Assembly (NCBI GenBank): GCA_900471515.1
Contig: UCFC01000034.1
Location: 62,001 to 126,000 of the forward strand
Direction of reading: 5' to 3'
Source of the DNA: Hyphomicrobiales bacterium
GTDB lineage: Bacteria > Pseudomonadota > Alphaproteobacteria > Rhizobiales > Rhizobiaceae
DNA: 64,000 nucleotides
Shown here: piece by piece, positions 33,932-42,171 of the stretch
Numbering within the stretch: position 1 is the first letter of the stretch
How the letters are laid out: each line of letters starts with the position of its first letter
Position numbers and translations under genes: made by a program
The notes under the pieces: generated by a model
What the model saw: the letters and a program-made list of their open reading frames with translations, nothing else
Database searches by the model: none
What the model was told of the DNA's origin: nothing

Positions 33932-34883
33932 CGTCGTTTCGCTGAACCCCTCTCAATATGGCACCGCCGATCATATCGGTCACAACGCGGCGGGTGAAGT
34001 CCTCGATGCGCTCGAAGAAGCCCGCCTGCCGGACAAGCCGGAAACCGAGATTGTCGGGCGGGCTGCCGACCGAGCACCCGCCGCCCTTGGGGTTTCTCAC
34101 GAAAGTGCTCATCGGCGCGCGGTGCCTGCCGGCGGCGATCATGATGCCGCAGCCGGCCGGATCGGGCTCGCCGGCAAGGCTCTCCTTGTCGAGGTCGATG
34201 CGTTTGTTGCAGGTCGAGGTCCATTCCCAGACGTTTCCGCCGAAATCGGCAAGGCCGGTCCGGCTCAGGCCGAACGATCCTCTCGGCTGCGGCGCCGGGT
34301 CGCTCGAGGCGGTGCGCCGTGCCTCGCGTTCATAGTCCGCCAGCCAGCGCAGCGCCGGGTTTTTACTGTCGGCATCGACGCCGAGCGCGTCGTCGGGGAA
34401 ACGGTCGTCGGCGGCGTAGGCGAGCTCGAAGTCGGTCGGAAGCCGCCAATCTTCGCCGGTCCGTTGCGACAGCCAGCCTGCGTAGCGCAACGCATCCTCG
34501 TAGCTGACGCCCGTCACCGGCGTGTCGCCGCCGGACGCGGTACCGCGACCTTCCGGCTCGGGGCAGGCGCCGTCGGCCACGCAACGGCCGTATTCCGAAA
34601 GGCTGGTCTGGTATTTCATGATCGTCAAAGGCATTCGCACACTGGCCCTGCGCTTCGGCGCATCGACGGCCAGGCCGCTGCGGAAATATTCGGTCGCGTC
34701 GCGATACTCGAATTCATGGGGTGCAATGGTGACGGCCTCGGGAGCGGCAAGCGCTGCGTCGCGCCGCCCGATATTCACGAGCCCGGTCTCAACCGCGAGC
34801 GCTGCGGAAAGGACCGCAAGAAGCGCCAGCGGAATTGCGATCGAAATGCCGGAAACCCCTGCAGTCTCGGCGTGCGGTGTCAT
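33921..34883 (-). CDS. nirV: NirV, formylglycine-generating-enzyme-like protein
   Basis: 320 residues. One N-terminal membrane anchor or signal (IAIPLALLAVLSAALAV), then a sulfatase-modifying-factor-like domain (VSYEDALRYAGWLSQRTGEDWRLPTDFE in two blocks, FGGNVWEWTSTCNKR, NLGFRLVR). NirV commonly follows nirK; its function is unknown. It lies 81 nt after nirK and overlaps nnrR. Confidence 0.9.
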   Translation of the reverse strand: MTPHAETAGVSGISIAIPLALLAVLSAALAVETGLVNIGRRDAALAAPEAVTIAPHEFEYRDATEYFRSGLAVDAPKRRASVRMPLTIMKYQTSLSEYGRCVADGACPEPEGRGTASGGDTPVTGVSYEDALRYAGWLSQRTGEDWRLPTDFELAYAADDRFPDDALGVDADSKNPALRWLADYEREARRTASSDPAPQPRGSFGLSRTGLADFGGNVWEWTSTCNKRIDLDKESLAGEPDPAGCGIMIAAGRHRAPMSTFVRNPKGGGCSVGSPPDNLGFRLVRQAGFFERIEDFTRRVVTDMIGGAILRGVQRNDDEG

Positions 34884-34964
34884 GTCCTTTTCGCAACATG
34901 CGCCCCCTTTTCACAAAAACATGCTGTGCAGGCCGCCCTCACGGCCTGCACAGCCCCACTCCGG

Positions 34965-36113
34965 TCAGCTGGCCGACGGCGACTTGACCGAAGTCATCAG
35001 ATCGTCGTTCCAGTCCCCTGTGACCTTGAAGTGGGCAGCCGCACCGAGTTCGAAGGCCTCGATGAGGTTGTGGTTCACATAGGCGTAGATGCCTGGCTGC
35101 GCGAAAGTGTAGAGCGCCGCACCCGCCGTGCCGCCCGGGATGAACCAGGTCTCCTGGTCGATGTCGGGCGCGTTGGCAAACTTGCCGGTTGCCCAGACAT
35201 ATTCGCCGTGGCCGCCGATGAGATGCGGTCGCGTATCGCGGTTTGCCTGCGAATGCACGATCAGCACGGTCTCGCCGACCTTGGCGGTCATGGCATTGTC
35301 GCCCGTCAGCGCCCCGACGGCACCGTTGAATACGATGTGGGTCGGGGTCAGCGTCTTCATGACGGCCAGCGTATCTTCATAGGCTTCGCCGGGGCTGTCG
35401 TATTTCTTGAATTTGCCGTTCTCGTCGCGCGGGATGTAGAAGTCCTGCTCGCCGACATAGTAGACCTTGTCGTAGACGAGGGGCTTTCCGTGGCCGTCGG
35501 TAAGGCCCTCGCGCGGAAGAACCATGATTGCACCGTTCATGCCCGAGGTGACATGCCAGGGAACCATGCCGGGAGGTGCGCAGTGATAGACGAAGACGCC
35601 TGCCTTTGTCGCCTTGAAGCGCAGGATCGTGCTTTCGCCGGGACCGACGACCGTCAGCGCGCCGCCGCCGAGCCCGCCCGTCGAGGCGTGGAAGTCGATA
35701 TTGTGCTGCATCGTGTTCGTTGCGGGATTGATCAGCGTCAGTTCCACATAGTCGTCCTGATGGACGACCATCAGCGGGCCGGGCACCGAACCGTCGAACG
35801 TCATCGCGTTCACCTCGGTTCCCGCCTGGTCGAGCACCATCTTCTTCTCGTGGATGGTGAGCGTAAATTCCTTGATCTTCGGGGGACCCTCGGCCTTCTG
35901 GCTGTGGGCGTGGACGAAGGGCGGCTTGACCAGCTCGATCTTCTCGCGCTGAAGCTTGCTGAAGTCGACGGCCGATACCTTCTTGGGCGCATTGGCTGCC
36001 GCGGCCTCGTCGGCGTGAGCGGCGGTGTTGGCGACGATGATCGGCGTCAGCGCTCCCGCGACGGCAGCACCCGTAAGCATTGTGCGACGGGTCATTTGCA
36101 GAGTATTCGTCAT
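34965..36113 (-). CDS. nirK: NirK, copper nitrite reductase
   Basis: 382 residues. Tat-type signal MTRRTMLTGAAVAG near residue 7. Two cupredoxin domains with type 1 copper ligands (His in IDFHAS, the CAPPGMVPWH block giving Cys and His, Met in TSGMNG) and type 2 His ligands (HNIDFH, HCAPPG, and HLIGGHGEYV). It reduces nitrite to NO in the periplasm. Two TTG-N8-CAA sites lie 78 and 101 nt upstream. The start follows GGGAG. Confidence 0.97.
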   Translation of the reverse strand: MTNTLQMTRRTMLTGAAVAGALTPIIVANTAAHADEAAAANAPKKVSAVDFSKLQREKIELVKPPFVHAHSQKAEGPPKIKEFTLTIHEKKMVLDQAGTEVNAMTFDGSVPGPLMVVHQDDYVELTLINPATNTMQHNIDFHASTGGLGGGALTVVGPGESTILRFKATKAGVFVYHCAPPGMVPWHVTSGMNGAIMVLPREGLTDGHGKPLVYDKVYYVGEQDFYIPRDENGKFKKYDSPGEAYEDTLAVMKTLTPTHIVFNGAVGALTGDNAMTAKVGETVLIVHSQANRDTRPHLIGGHGEYVWATGKFANAPDIDQETWFIPGGTAGAALYTFAQPGIYAYVNHNLIEAFELGAAAHFKVTGDWNDDLMTSVKSPSAS

Positions 36114-36191
36114 TTCTAATCTCCCGTAGTCGAAGAGCGAGCGAATGCCGCCCGGTCGAGAAGGAAGGTAGTAGAAACCCGGCTGGACTCT

Positions 36192-36205
36192 TTGATTTGG
36201 AGCAA
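36192..36205. promoter_or_regulatory. Nearer TTG-N8-CAA site before nirK
   Basis: TTGATTTGGAGCAA, a degenerate half-match (TTGAT / AGCAA), 78 nt upstream of nirK. Confidence 0.45.
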
Positions 36206-36214
36206 ACTGACTAT

Positions 36215-36228
36215 TTGTGTCAGCGCAA
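36215..36228. promoter_or_regulatory. NnrR-type site between nirK and nnrS
   Basis: TTGTGTCAGCGCAA; read towards nirK it is TTGCGCTGACACAA, fitting TTGCG-N4-CACAA reported for NnrR in Rhodobacter. It lies 101 nt from nirK and 85 nt from the divergent nnrS, and could serve both. Confidence 0.75.
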
Positions 36229-36313
36229 AGTTCTGCCCCTGCTATTTGCGTAATCTCAACGACTGCCCCGACAATCTTTTGCATTGCTGTGTCGTCAATT
36301 TGGAGACACGGAA

Positions 36314-37531
36314 ATGAAAAACACTTCGGACGCCGCGCGCGATCTTCCGCGCGGCATGTCGCGAACCGGACCGGTCCTCTTTTCCTACGGCTTCCGGCCC
36401 TTCTTTCTCGCCGCAGCACTCTGGGCCATCGCAAGTATCGATCTGTGGATCGCCTATCTGAACTTCGGCATCCCCGTCGCGTCGGATTACGGGACATTGT
36501 ACTGGCACGCACACGAGATGCTGTTCGGTTTTGCGCCGGCGGTTCTGGCAGGCTTCCTGCTGACGGCGATCCCGAACTGGACCGGACGCCTGCCGATCGC
36601 CGGCCGGCCGCTCGTCGTGCTCTTTGCGGTCTGGTGCGCCGGCCGCCTGGCCATGCTGCTCAGCGGCTCGATCGGCATTGTCGCGGCGAGCGCCATCGAC
36701 AGCCTGTTCCTGCCGGTCATGCTGCTCGTCTGCGCGCGCGAGGTCGTGGCGGGAAAAAAATGGAAGGACCTGAAGGTCATCGCGGGTCTTTTCGTCCTGT
36801 CGCTCGCCAATCTGCTCTTCCACGTCGAAGTCATCGGCGACGTAGGCCCGGATGTAGCGATCCGTCTCGGCATCGGAGCCTACGTCCTGCTGGTGACGAT
36901 TGTCGGAGGCAGGATATTGCCGAGCTTCACCCGCAACTGGATCAACCAGTTCGGCCGCACGGATTTTCCGGTCCCGTACAACAGTTTCGATGCTGCAACC
37001 ATCATCGTCGGCGCGGTCGCGCTCGTCCTGTGGGCGTGCTTGCCGGATTCGACGGTGGCATGCGGGACGGCCGCTGTCGCGGCGGTTCTCAACACGGTCA
37101 GGCTCGTTCGCTGGCGCGGCTGGACCACCTGGGCGGAACCCATCCTGTTCGTCCTGCACGCCTCCTTCCTGTTCGTTCCGCTCGGCTTTGCCGCCATTTC
37201 GCTTCAGGCCTCCGGATGGCTGCCCGAAGTGGCGGTGCTGCATGTCTTCGCGATCGGCACGATTTCGATGATGATGCTCGCGGTGATGACACGGGCGACG
37301 CGGGGCCATACCGGACGGAAACTGAAATCAAGCCGCATGACCAATATTTCCTACGTCCTGCTCGGCGCTGTCGCGCTCATCCGGCCACTTGCCGAACTCG
37401 TCCCCGGACTGAGCACCGAGATCCTCATCGTGGCGGCGGTCGGATGGACGGCGGCCTTCGGATTGTTCGCGGCGGAACACGCGCCGCTCCTGTGGTCCGG
37501 GCGCAAACCCCTGGCGGTGAAGGGAAGGTGA
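36314..37531 (+). CDS. nnrS: NnrS, NO-related heme-copper membrane protein
   Basis: 405 residues, about 12 membrane helices. Starts with the family segment LFSYGFRPFFLAAALWA, then WHAHEMLFGFAPAVLAGFLLTA in two blocks, with conserved histidines. NnrS protects cells from nitrosative stress by keeping NO-derived dinitrosyl iron complexes from forming, and is usually controlled by NnrR. The ATG at 36314 is chosen with GGAA close by. Confidence 0.93.
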   Translation: MKNTSDAARDLPRGMSRTGPVLFSYGFRPFFLAAALWAIASIDLWIAYLNFGIPVASDYGTLYWHAHEMLFGFAPAVLAGFLLTAIPNWTGRLPIAGRPLVVLFAVWCAGRLAMLLSGSIGIVAASAIDSLFLPVMLLVCAREVVAGKKWKDLKVIAGLFVLSLANLLFHVEVIGDVGPDVAIRLGIGAYVLLVTIVGGRILPSFTRNWINQFGRTDFPVPYNSFDAATIIVGAVALVLWACLPDSTVACGTAAVAAVLNTVRLVRWRGWTTWAEPILFVLHASFLFVPLGFAAISLQASGWLPEVAVLHVFAIGTISMMMLAVMTRATRGHTGRKLKSSRMTNISYVLLGAVALIRPLAELVPGLSTEILIVAAVGWTAAFGLFAAEHAPLLWSGRKPLAVKGR

Positions 37532-37571
37532 TATGCCTGACCGGAAAGGCCGTGCGAGCGGCCTTTTCCGT

Positions 37572-37874
37572 TCAGCGGCGCTCGCCGCCAGAGCCCGTGC
37601 CCGAAAACCGCATTTCCTCGCTGAGCACATGGCCGTCGTCGCTGACGATAGCAATCCAGACCCGATTGCCGATGCGCACGGAAAGGCGCCGCCTGCCGGC
37701 GTCCGCGCCGGTGCCGACCTCCACTCTCGAGCGGACAAAGCCCCGGCGCAGGTGATCCATGAGAAGGTCGGGTGTCAGGCCGAAACGTTCGGCAAGAACG
37801 CCGGCGTCTACCACCGGGCTTCCGTCCGGCTGCAATCCAAACAGGTTCTTCTTGTTGTCCAGGTCTTCGCTCAT
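37572..37874 (-). CDS. DUF6522-like small protein
   Basis: 100 residues. Pattern SPVVDAGVLAERFGL, LLMDHLRRGFVRSRVEVG, DAGRRRLSVRIGNRVW fits what I recall of DUF6522, a family often seen near denitrification genes; function unknown. Soluble, no cysteines. It is the last of five genes reading from 40445 downward, separated by 94 nt from the previous one, and converges on nnrS. Confidence 0.6.
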   Translation of the reverse strand: MSEDLDNKKNLFGLQPDGSPVVDAGVLAERFGLTPDLLMDHLRRGFVRSRVEVGTGADAGRRRLSVRIGNRVWIAIVSDDGHVLSEEMRFSGTGSGGERR

Positions 37875-37968
37875 CGGCCTCTCCAATAGAGGGTAAGGCG
37901 AACTGATTGTCCAGCTTCGACGCGCAGCCTTGCCCGTCAGGCGGCCGGTCCGCCCCATGAAAAAAGCA

Positions 37969-38274
37969 TCAGGCCTTCGGCAGGCCGAAGAGCGACACCA
38001 TATCCGGCGACCATGCCGGCTCGTAGACGAGATCGACGACGGCGCGGCTCACGCCGGCCATGTCCTCGACGCGCTGGCGCGCAGCCTCGGCAATATAGCC
38101 CGACGCCGGACAGAAGCGGGTGGTCGTGGTCATCTTGATCTTCACGACGGCGGGCTCGGTGACGTCGATCTCGTAGACCAGGCCAAGGTCGACGATGCTC
38201 GTCCCCATTTCGGGATCTTCTATTTCGCGCAACGCGTCGCGCACATCCTGCTCCGTGACCTCAGTCGCCAGCAT
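37969..38274 (-). CDS. MIP18/PaaD-like Fe-S assembly protein
   Basis: 101 residues, one DUF59 domain. REIEDPEMGTSIVDLGLVYEID and the single cysteine in TTTTRFCPASGYIAE are the family marks. Relatives (SufT, PaaD, MIP18) help load Fe-S clusters. Start chosen at 38274 after GGAGGTGAG; overlaps the previous gene by 14 nt. In this operon it may serve a metal centre of the neighbouring proteins. Confidence 0.8.
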   Translation of the reverse strand: MLATEVTEQDVRDALREIEDPEMGTSIVDLGLVYEIDVTEPAVVKIKMTTTTRFCPASGYIAEAARQRVEDMAGVSRAVVDLVYEPAWSPDMVSLFGLPKA

Positions 38275-38788
38275 TGCTCTCACCTCCCGCGCTCGTCCTG
38301 ATCATGATCCGATAGGTCTTGCCGGACGAATCGAAATTGCCGATCCATTCGTGGCCCCGCGCCTTCAATTCGTTGAAGAGGAAGACGGGCTCCCGGTTGA
38401 GAAGGGCGAACAGAACCTCGCCGTCCGCCATCGTCTCCAGCCGGGACAGGATGCGCTCCATCGGCTCGGGCGGCGCGAGGTCGGTCAGGTCGAGATTCCA
38501 GACCGGATCGGGCCAGACCGCTTCAGTGGCGGCGACGGCCGGTTCGGATCGCTGAATGGGCTTGTTCGGGATGAAATCGATTTCCCAGTCGTCATCGGCC
38601 AGGCGCTTTGCGACATGCGAATAACCGCGCTGTTCGAGCTGGCGGATCAAGGGGACGGGTTCGAATATCGCGCGCAGCTTCAGGCCCTCGTCGGGTTCGA
38701 GGCCGGCGAATGTGTCCATGATGAGCTGGAATGGCGTGCCGCCATCGCGCAGGATTTGTCGGACGTCGAGTTCACGAAACTGAACCAT
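38261..38788 (-). CDS. Tandem DUF2249 protein
   Basis: 175 residues with two similar units. First: FRELDVRQILRDGGTPFQLIM then FEPVPLIRQLEQRGY. Second: LDLTDLAPPEPMERILSRLE then REPVFLFNELKARGHEW. DUF2249 has a TusA-like fold; its role is unknown. Here the TusA catalytic Cys is absent in both units. It overlaps the membrane-protein gene upstream by 17 nt. Confidence 0.8.
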   Translation of the reverse strand: MVQFRELDVRQILRDGGTPFQLIMDTFAGLEPDEGLKLRAIFEPVPLIRQLEQRGYSHVAKRLADDDWEIDFIPNKPIQRSEPAVAATEAVWPDPVWNLDLTDLAPPEPMERILSRLETMADGEVLFALLNREPVFLFNELKARGHEWIGNFDSSGKTYRIMIRTSAGGESNAGD

Positions 38789-40145
38789 TGGCGTTACCCC
38801 TGTGGTTTGCGGCGAGCAACAGCGCCGGCTTGTGAAATGGTGCGCTCTTCAATCGGGGAGGCACGTTTGCGAGCGTGCGGGCAAGCACCAGCTCGCCGAT
38901 GAGAGCGAAGGTCGATGCGGTCTGAACGGCTGCGAATATGCGAAAACCCGTGTCCGATCCAAGCCAGAGCGCGAGCGCGGCGCCGACCACCGAGAAGTAG
39001 AAGAGGCCAAGCCAGACGCCGGCCCGGCGCCCGTTGATCAGTTCGCCGAGCTTCGGTGTCGGCCTGCGGCCAAGAAGCGGGCCGAAGGCCTCGATCCAGG
39101 TGAGAAAGGGAACGATCTTCAGGAGCTGGGCGAGACCGAAACCGGTGAGCCAGCCGAACACGAAGAGATAGACGATCGCCGACACGACGGGCGTCTCGGC
39201 ATGGAGAAACAGGGACAGGGCGAGGAGGACGACGGAAAGGCCGAGAATCATGAAGGCCGGCAGCGAGCCCAGCGTATTCAGCTCGAGCACCGGACGGCGC
39301 CTGGTGCGGTATGTCCCGTAGATCTCGAGGAGATAAGCGGCGACGATTGCGGCAAACAGCACCGCAGCCGACAGAAAAAGCGCGCGTGCGACATCGGGTA
39401 CGACGGCGGCGGCGATCGCCGCGGCCGACAGGATGAAGACCGCCAGCGTGCTCGACCGGCGAATGAGCTGCGCCTTGCGCATGTCGTTGGACAAGAGGAA
39501 CATCGGCAGCAGCTTGTAGCTGACGCCGATCGCCGCAAACGTCATCCATCCGCCAAGACCGAAGCTCGCGTGGAAGGCCACCGCTTCCGCGCCGTAGGCG
39601 ACGAGTGCCGGTTCTTCCGTCTGACCGGATATCGTCAGGGCAAACAGGACGCCAAAGGCCGTCGTCACGAGCAGGCAGCCGATGCCGACGAGCACGATGA
39701 GGGAGGCGGCATGCACGCGCCGTCCCCGCCAGAGCAGGGCCGACAGGGACAGCGAGACAGCGGCGATGGAGATCGAGATCGTGACGGATGCTGCGACCAT
39801 GACAGGACCTGCCGCAGCCGAACCGATGCCGATGAGATGAAAGCCCAGCATGAGAAGCGCCGGGCCGGCGGCCATGCCGGCAAATGCGACCGGATCGAAG
39901 CGGCCGGTCGGCCGATCACGGCCTGTCAGCACCGGCGCAAACTGAAGCAACGATCCGATCATGAGAAGCAGAAGCCATCCGAGCGTCACCGCATGCACGA
40001 TGGCCAGCGCTCCAGGCTCGCCGATGCCGAGGGACGGCGTCCAGATGCCGGCTGCCAGCAGGCACTCCGCCAGCAGCAGGTAAGACAGCGCCGCGCCGAA
40101 ATACGACATCGTCCACCGCGACAGGGTCGTGCCCACGGGCATCAT
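38772..40145 (-). CDS. Twelve-helix membrane protein of denitrification clusters
   Basis: 457 residues, about 12 membrane helices. Histidines inside helices (AIVHAVTLGWLL, LGFHLIG, VAFHASFGLGGW) and a HxxxGW arrangement suggest heme or metal binding as in NnrS or cytochrome-oxidase subunit I relatives. I do not recognise a named family with certainty. GGAGACG precedes the double ATG start. It sits between two DUF2249 genes, 15 nt after the first. Confidence 0.65.
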   Translation of the reverse strand: MMPVGTTLSRWTMSYFGAALSYLLLAECLLAAGIWTPSLGIGEPGALAIVHAVTLGWLLLLMIGSLLQFAPVLTGRDRPTGRFDPVAFAGMAAGPALLMLGFHLIGIGSAAAGPVMVAASVTISISIAAVSLSLSALLWRGRRVHAASLIVLVGIGCLLVTTAFGVLFALTISGQTEEPALVAYGAEAVAFHASFGLGGWMTFAAIGVSYKLLPMFLLSNDMRKAQLIRRSSTLAVFILSAAAIAAAVVPDVARALFLSAAVLFAAIVAAYLLEIYGTYRTRRRPVLELNTLGSLPAFMILGLSVVLLALSLFLHAETPVVSAIVYLFVFGWLTGFGLAQLLKIVPFLTWIEAFGPLLGRRPTPKLGELINGRRAGVWLGLFYFSVVGAALALWLGSDTGFRIFAAVQTASTFALIGELVLARTLANVPPRLKSAPFHKPALLLAANHRGNANGSVS

Positions 40146-40160
40146 GGCGCGTCTCCGGCG

Positions 40161-40445
40161 CTAGTGGCTGCCGCAGCAGCAGTCGCAGCCCGCATCGAGG
40201 CGGGTGATCTCGACGCGCCAGACATCCGGTCCCTGTTCCAGATATTCCCACGAGAATTTTCCGGGCAGGGCGGTGTCGAGCTGGTACTGCAGCGGGCGAG
40301 GCTCGTGATCGCTGGTAATGTGCAGGCTCTGGCCCGGTGTCAGCGAGTGCAGCGTGCCGAAGATCCGGGGATGGCGTTCGACGGGCGGCAGGACCCGCAC
40401 GTCGATATGTGCGACCGCGGTCTGCGTGGCTGGCGCTTCAGTCAT
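40161..40445 (-). CDS. DUF2249 protein with cysteine-rich tail
   Basis: 94 residues: one DUF2249 unit (IDVRVLPPVERHPRIFGTL, then ITSDHEPRPLQYQL) followed by a C-terminal CDCCCGSH tail that could bind metal or carry sulfur. First gene of the five-gene operon. A TTG-N8-CAA site is 95 nt upstream. The start at 40445 follows GGAAA. Confidence 0.8.
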   Translation of the reverse strand: MTEAPATQTAVAHIDVRVLPPVERHPRIFGTLHSLTPGQSLHITSDHEPRPLQYQLDTALPGKFSWEYLEQGPDVWRVEITRLDAGCDCCCGSH

Positions 40446-40540
40446 TATGGCTGTTTCCTTTTTCCGCGAGATGACAAGTGACCGGACCGCGGCCTGTCCT
40501 GTGTCGTGGCGGACGATAGCCGGGTGCGCAGCGGGCGACT

Positions 40541-40554
40541 TTGACAGCGAGCAA
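40541..40554. promoter_or_regulatory. NnrR-like site before the DUF2249 operon
   Basis: TTGACAGCGAGCAA; read towards the operon, TTGCTCGCTGTCAA. The TTGCT arm is like that before norC. 95 nt from the operon start. Confidence 0.5.
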
Positions 40555-40597
40555 ACAGCCGGGCGATTGTCAGTTGTCAGTCCCGCGCGGCCCATTA

Positions 40598-40611
40598 TTG
40601 ATCCAGGACAA
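40598..40611. promoter_or_regulatory. FNR/FixK-type site before hemN
   Basis: TTGATCCAGGACAA (TTGAT-N4-GACAA, one mismatch), 59 nt upstream of hemN. Confidence 0.6.
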
Positions 40612-40670
40612 GGAAGAGCGCCCCGTTATCGGCCTATGCACATCATGATACTCTCATGAAGGAAGCCGAA

Positions 40671-42023
40671 ATGTCCGATACCCTGGTCGCCAAATATGGC
40701 GAGGCCCGCCTGCCACGTTACACGAGCTATCCGACCGCGCCTGCGTTTTCGCCGGCGGTCGGGCCGGAGCAATATGCGCACGGCCTTTCAGATGTTGCCG
40801 CCTCCGGACCCGTCTCCGTCTACCTGCACGTTCCGTTCTGTCGTTCCATGTGCTGGTACTGCGGCTGTCACACCACGATCACGCGCCAGGATGCGCCCGT
40901 GCTCGAATATCTCGACGTCCTGAACCAGGAGATCGAACTCGTGTCGCAGGCCGCCCGAAACGAGGTCCCGGTCCGGAACGTCCATTTCGGCGGCGGCACG
41001 CCGACGATCATGAAGCCGGACGAATTTGCGAGCCTGATGAACAAGCTCAAGAGCGCTTTCCAGTTTACGAGCGACTGCAGCGTTGCTGTCGAGATCGATC
41101 CGCGGACGCTATCGAGCGCAATGATATCGGCGCTGGGCGAAAACGGCGTCGACCGGGCAAGTCTCGGCGTCCAGAGCTTCGACCCGATCGTGCAGAAGGC
41201 GATCAACCGGGTCCAGAGCCTCGAGCAGACGCAGGCAGCCGTGACCGGGCTGAGAGGCTACGGTGTGACGAGCATCAATTTCGACCTCATCTACGGGCTC
41301 CCGCATCAGACCGTTCAATCTTGTATCGAAACGGTAAGAATGGCTGTCGAGCTGCGGCCGGAGCGTTTCGCAGTCTTCGGATATGCCCATGTGCCGGCCT
41401 TCAAGAAACATCAGCGGCTGATCGACGAGACTGTTCTGCCCGACGCTGCGCAACGCAACGAGCAGGCCGAGGCGATTGCAGGCGAGCTGGAGAGTGCCGG
41501 ATATGTCCGCGTCGGCCTCGACCATTTTGCCTTGCCCGACGATCAGCTTGCCATCGCCTCCGCCTCGGGAACCCTGCGTCGGAACTTCCAGGGTTACACG
41601 ACCGACGAATGCGATACCCTGATCGGGCTCGGCGCGTCGGCGATCGGGCGTCTGCCGGCCGGCTACGTCCAGAACCACGTTGCCCTTGGTCGCTACGCGG
41701 AGCGGATCGCCTCGGGAATCCTCGCAACCGCCAAGGGCTACGGGCTGACCGATGAGGACAGGTTCCGCGCCCGAGTGATCGAACGGCTGATGTGCGACTT
41801 CAAAGTCGATCTCGCAAAGCTCGGCGCAGAAGCCGGCTACGACGCCGGCTTCCTCCTCGAGCGGAACGAGCGGCTGGACAGTCTCGCATCAGATGGCGTC
41901 GTGACGATCGAAGACGGCTGCGTCCGCGTCTCGAAGCAGCATCGCTTCATGGTCCGTGCCGTCGCGGCGGCCTTCGACGCCTATTTCGGTTCCTTCGGCC
42001 GGACCCACAGCAAGGCGGCATGA
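40671..42023 (+). CDS. hemN: HemN, oxygen-independent coproporphyrinogen III oxidase
   Basis: 450 residues, radical SAM enzyme. The cluster motif CRSMCWYCGC near residue 57, the GGGTP SAM-binding motif in VHFGGGTPT and YGLPHQT are present. It makes protoporphyrinogen for heme without O2, supplying the many cytochromes encoded here. The ATG at 40671 follows AAGGAAG; an upstream ATG at 40656 is less suited. Confidence 0.96.
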   Translation: MSDTLVAKYGEARLPRYTSYPTAPAFSPAVGPEQYAHGLSDVAASGPVSVYLHVPFCRSMCWYCGCHTTITRQDAPVLEYLDVLNQEIELVSQAARNEVPVRNVHFGGGTPTIMKPDEFASLMNKLKSAFQFTSDCSVAVEIDPRTLSSAMISALGENGVDRASLGVQSFDPIVQKAINRVQSLEQTQAAVTGLRGYGVTSINFDLIYGLPHQTVQSCIETVRMAVELRPERFAVFGYAHVPAFKKHQRLIDETVLPDAAQRNEQAEAIAGELESAGYVRVGLDHFALPDDQLAIASASGTLRRNFQGYTTDECDTLIGLGASAIGRLPAGYVQNHVALGRYAERIASGILATAKGYGLTDEDRFRARVIERLMCDFKVDLAKLGAEAGYDAGFLLERNERLDSLASDGVVTIEDGCVRVSKQHRFMVRAVAAAFDAYFGSFGRTHSKAA

Positions 42024-42102
42024 CCCGCGGCCGACCGGGAAGAGGCGGCAGGCGATCGGCTGCGATGCGCCGGCCGGTCATCCTCGCGCCATCGGCACAG
42101 AA

Positions 42103-42131
42103 AACCAGGCCGGAAGCGATTCCGCCTGGTT
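42103..42131. terminator. Bidirectional terminator between hemN and norD
   Basis: AACCAGG and CCTGGTT enclose CGGAA and TTCCG with a GCGA loop and one bulged C, a stem of 12 pairs. On the minus strand it is followed by TTTTC, fitting termination of the nor operon; hemN also ends just before it. Confidence 0.65.
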
Positions 42132-42171
42132 CTCCGCGAGCGAAAGGGGGTGGATTGATTCTTTCGCGTCG

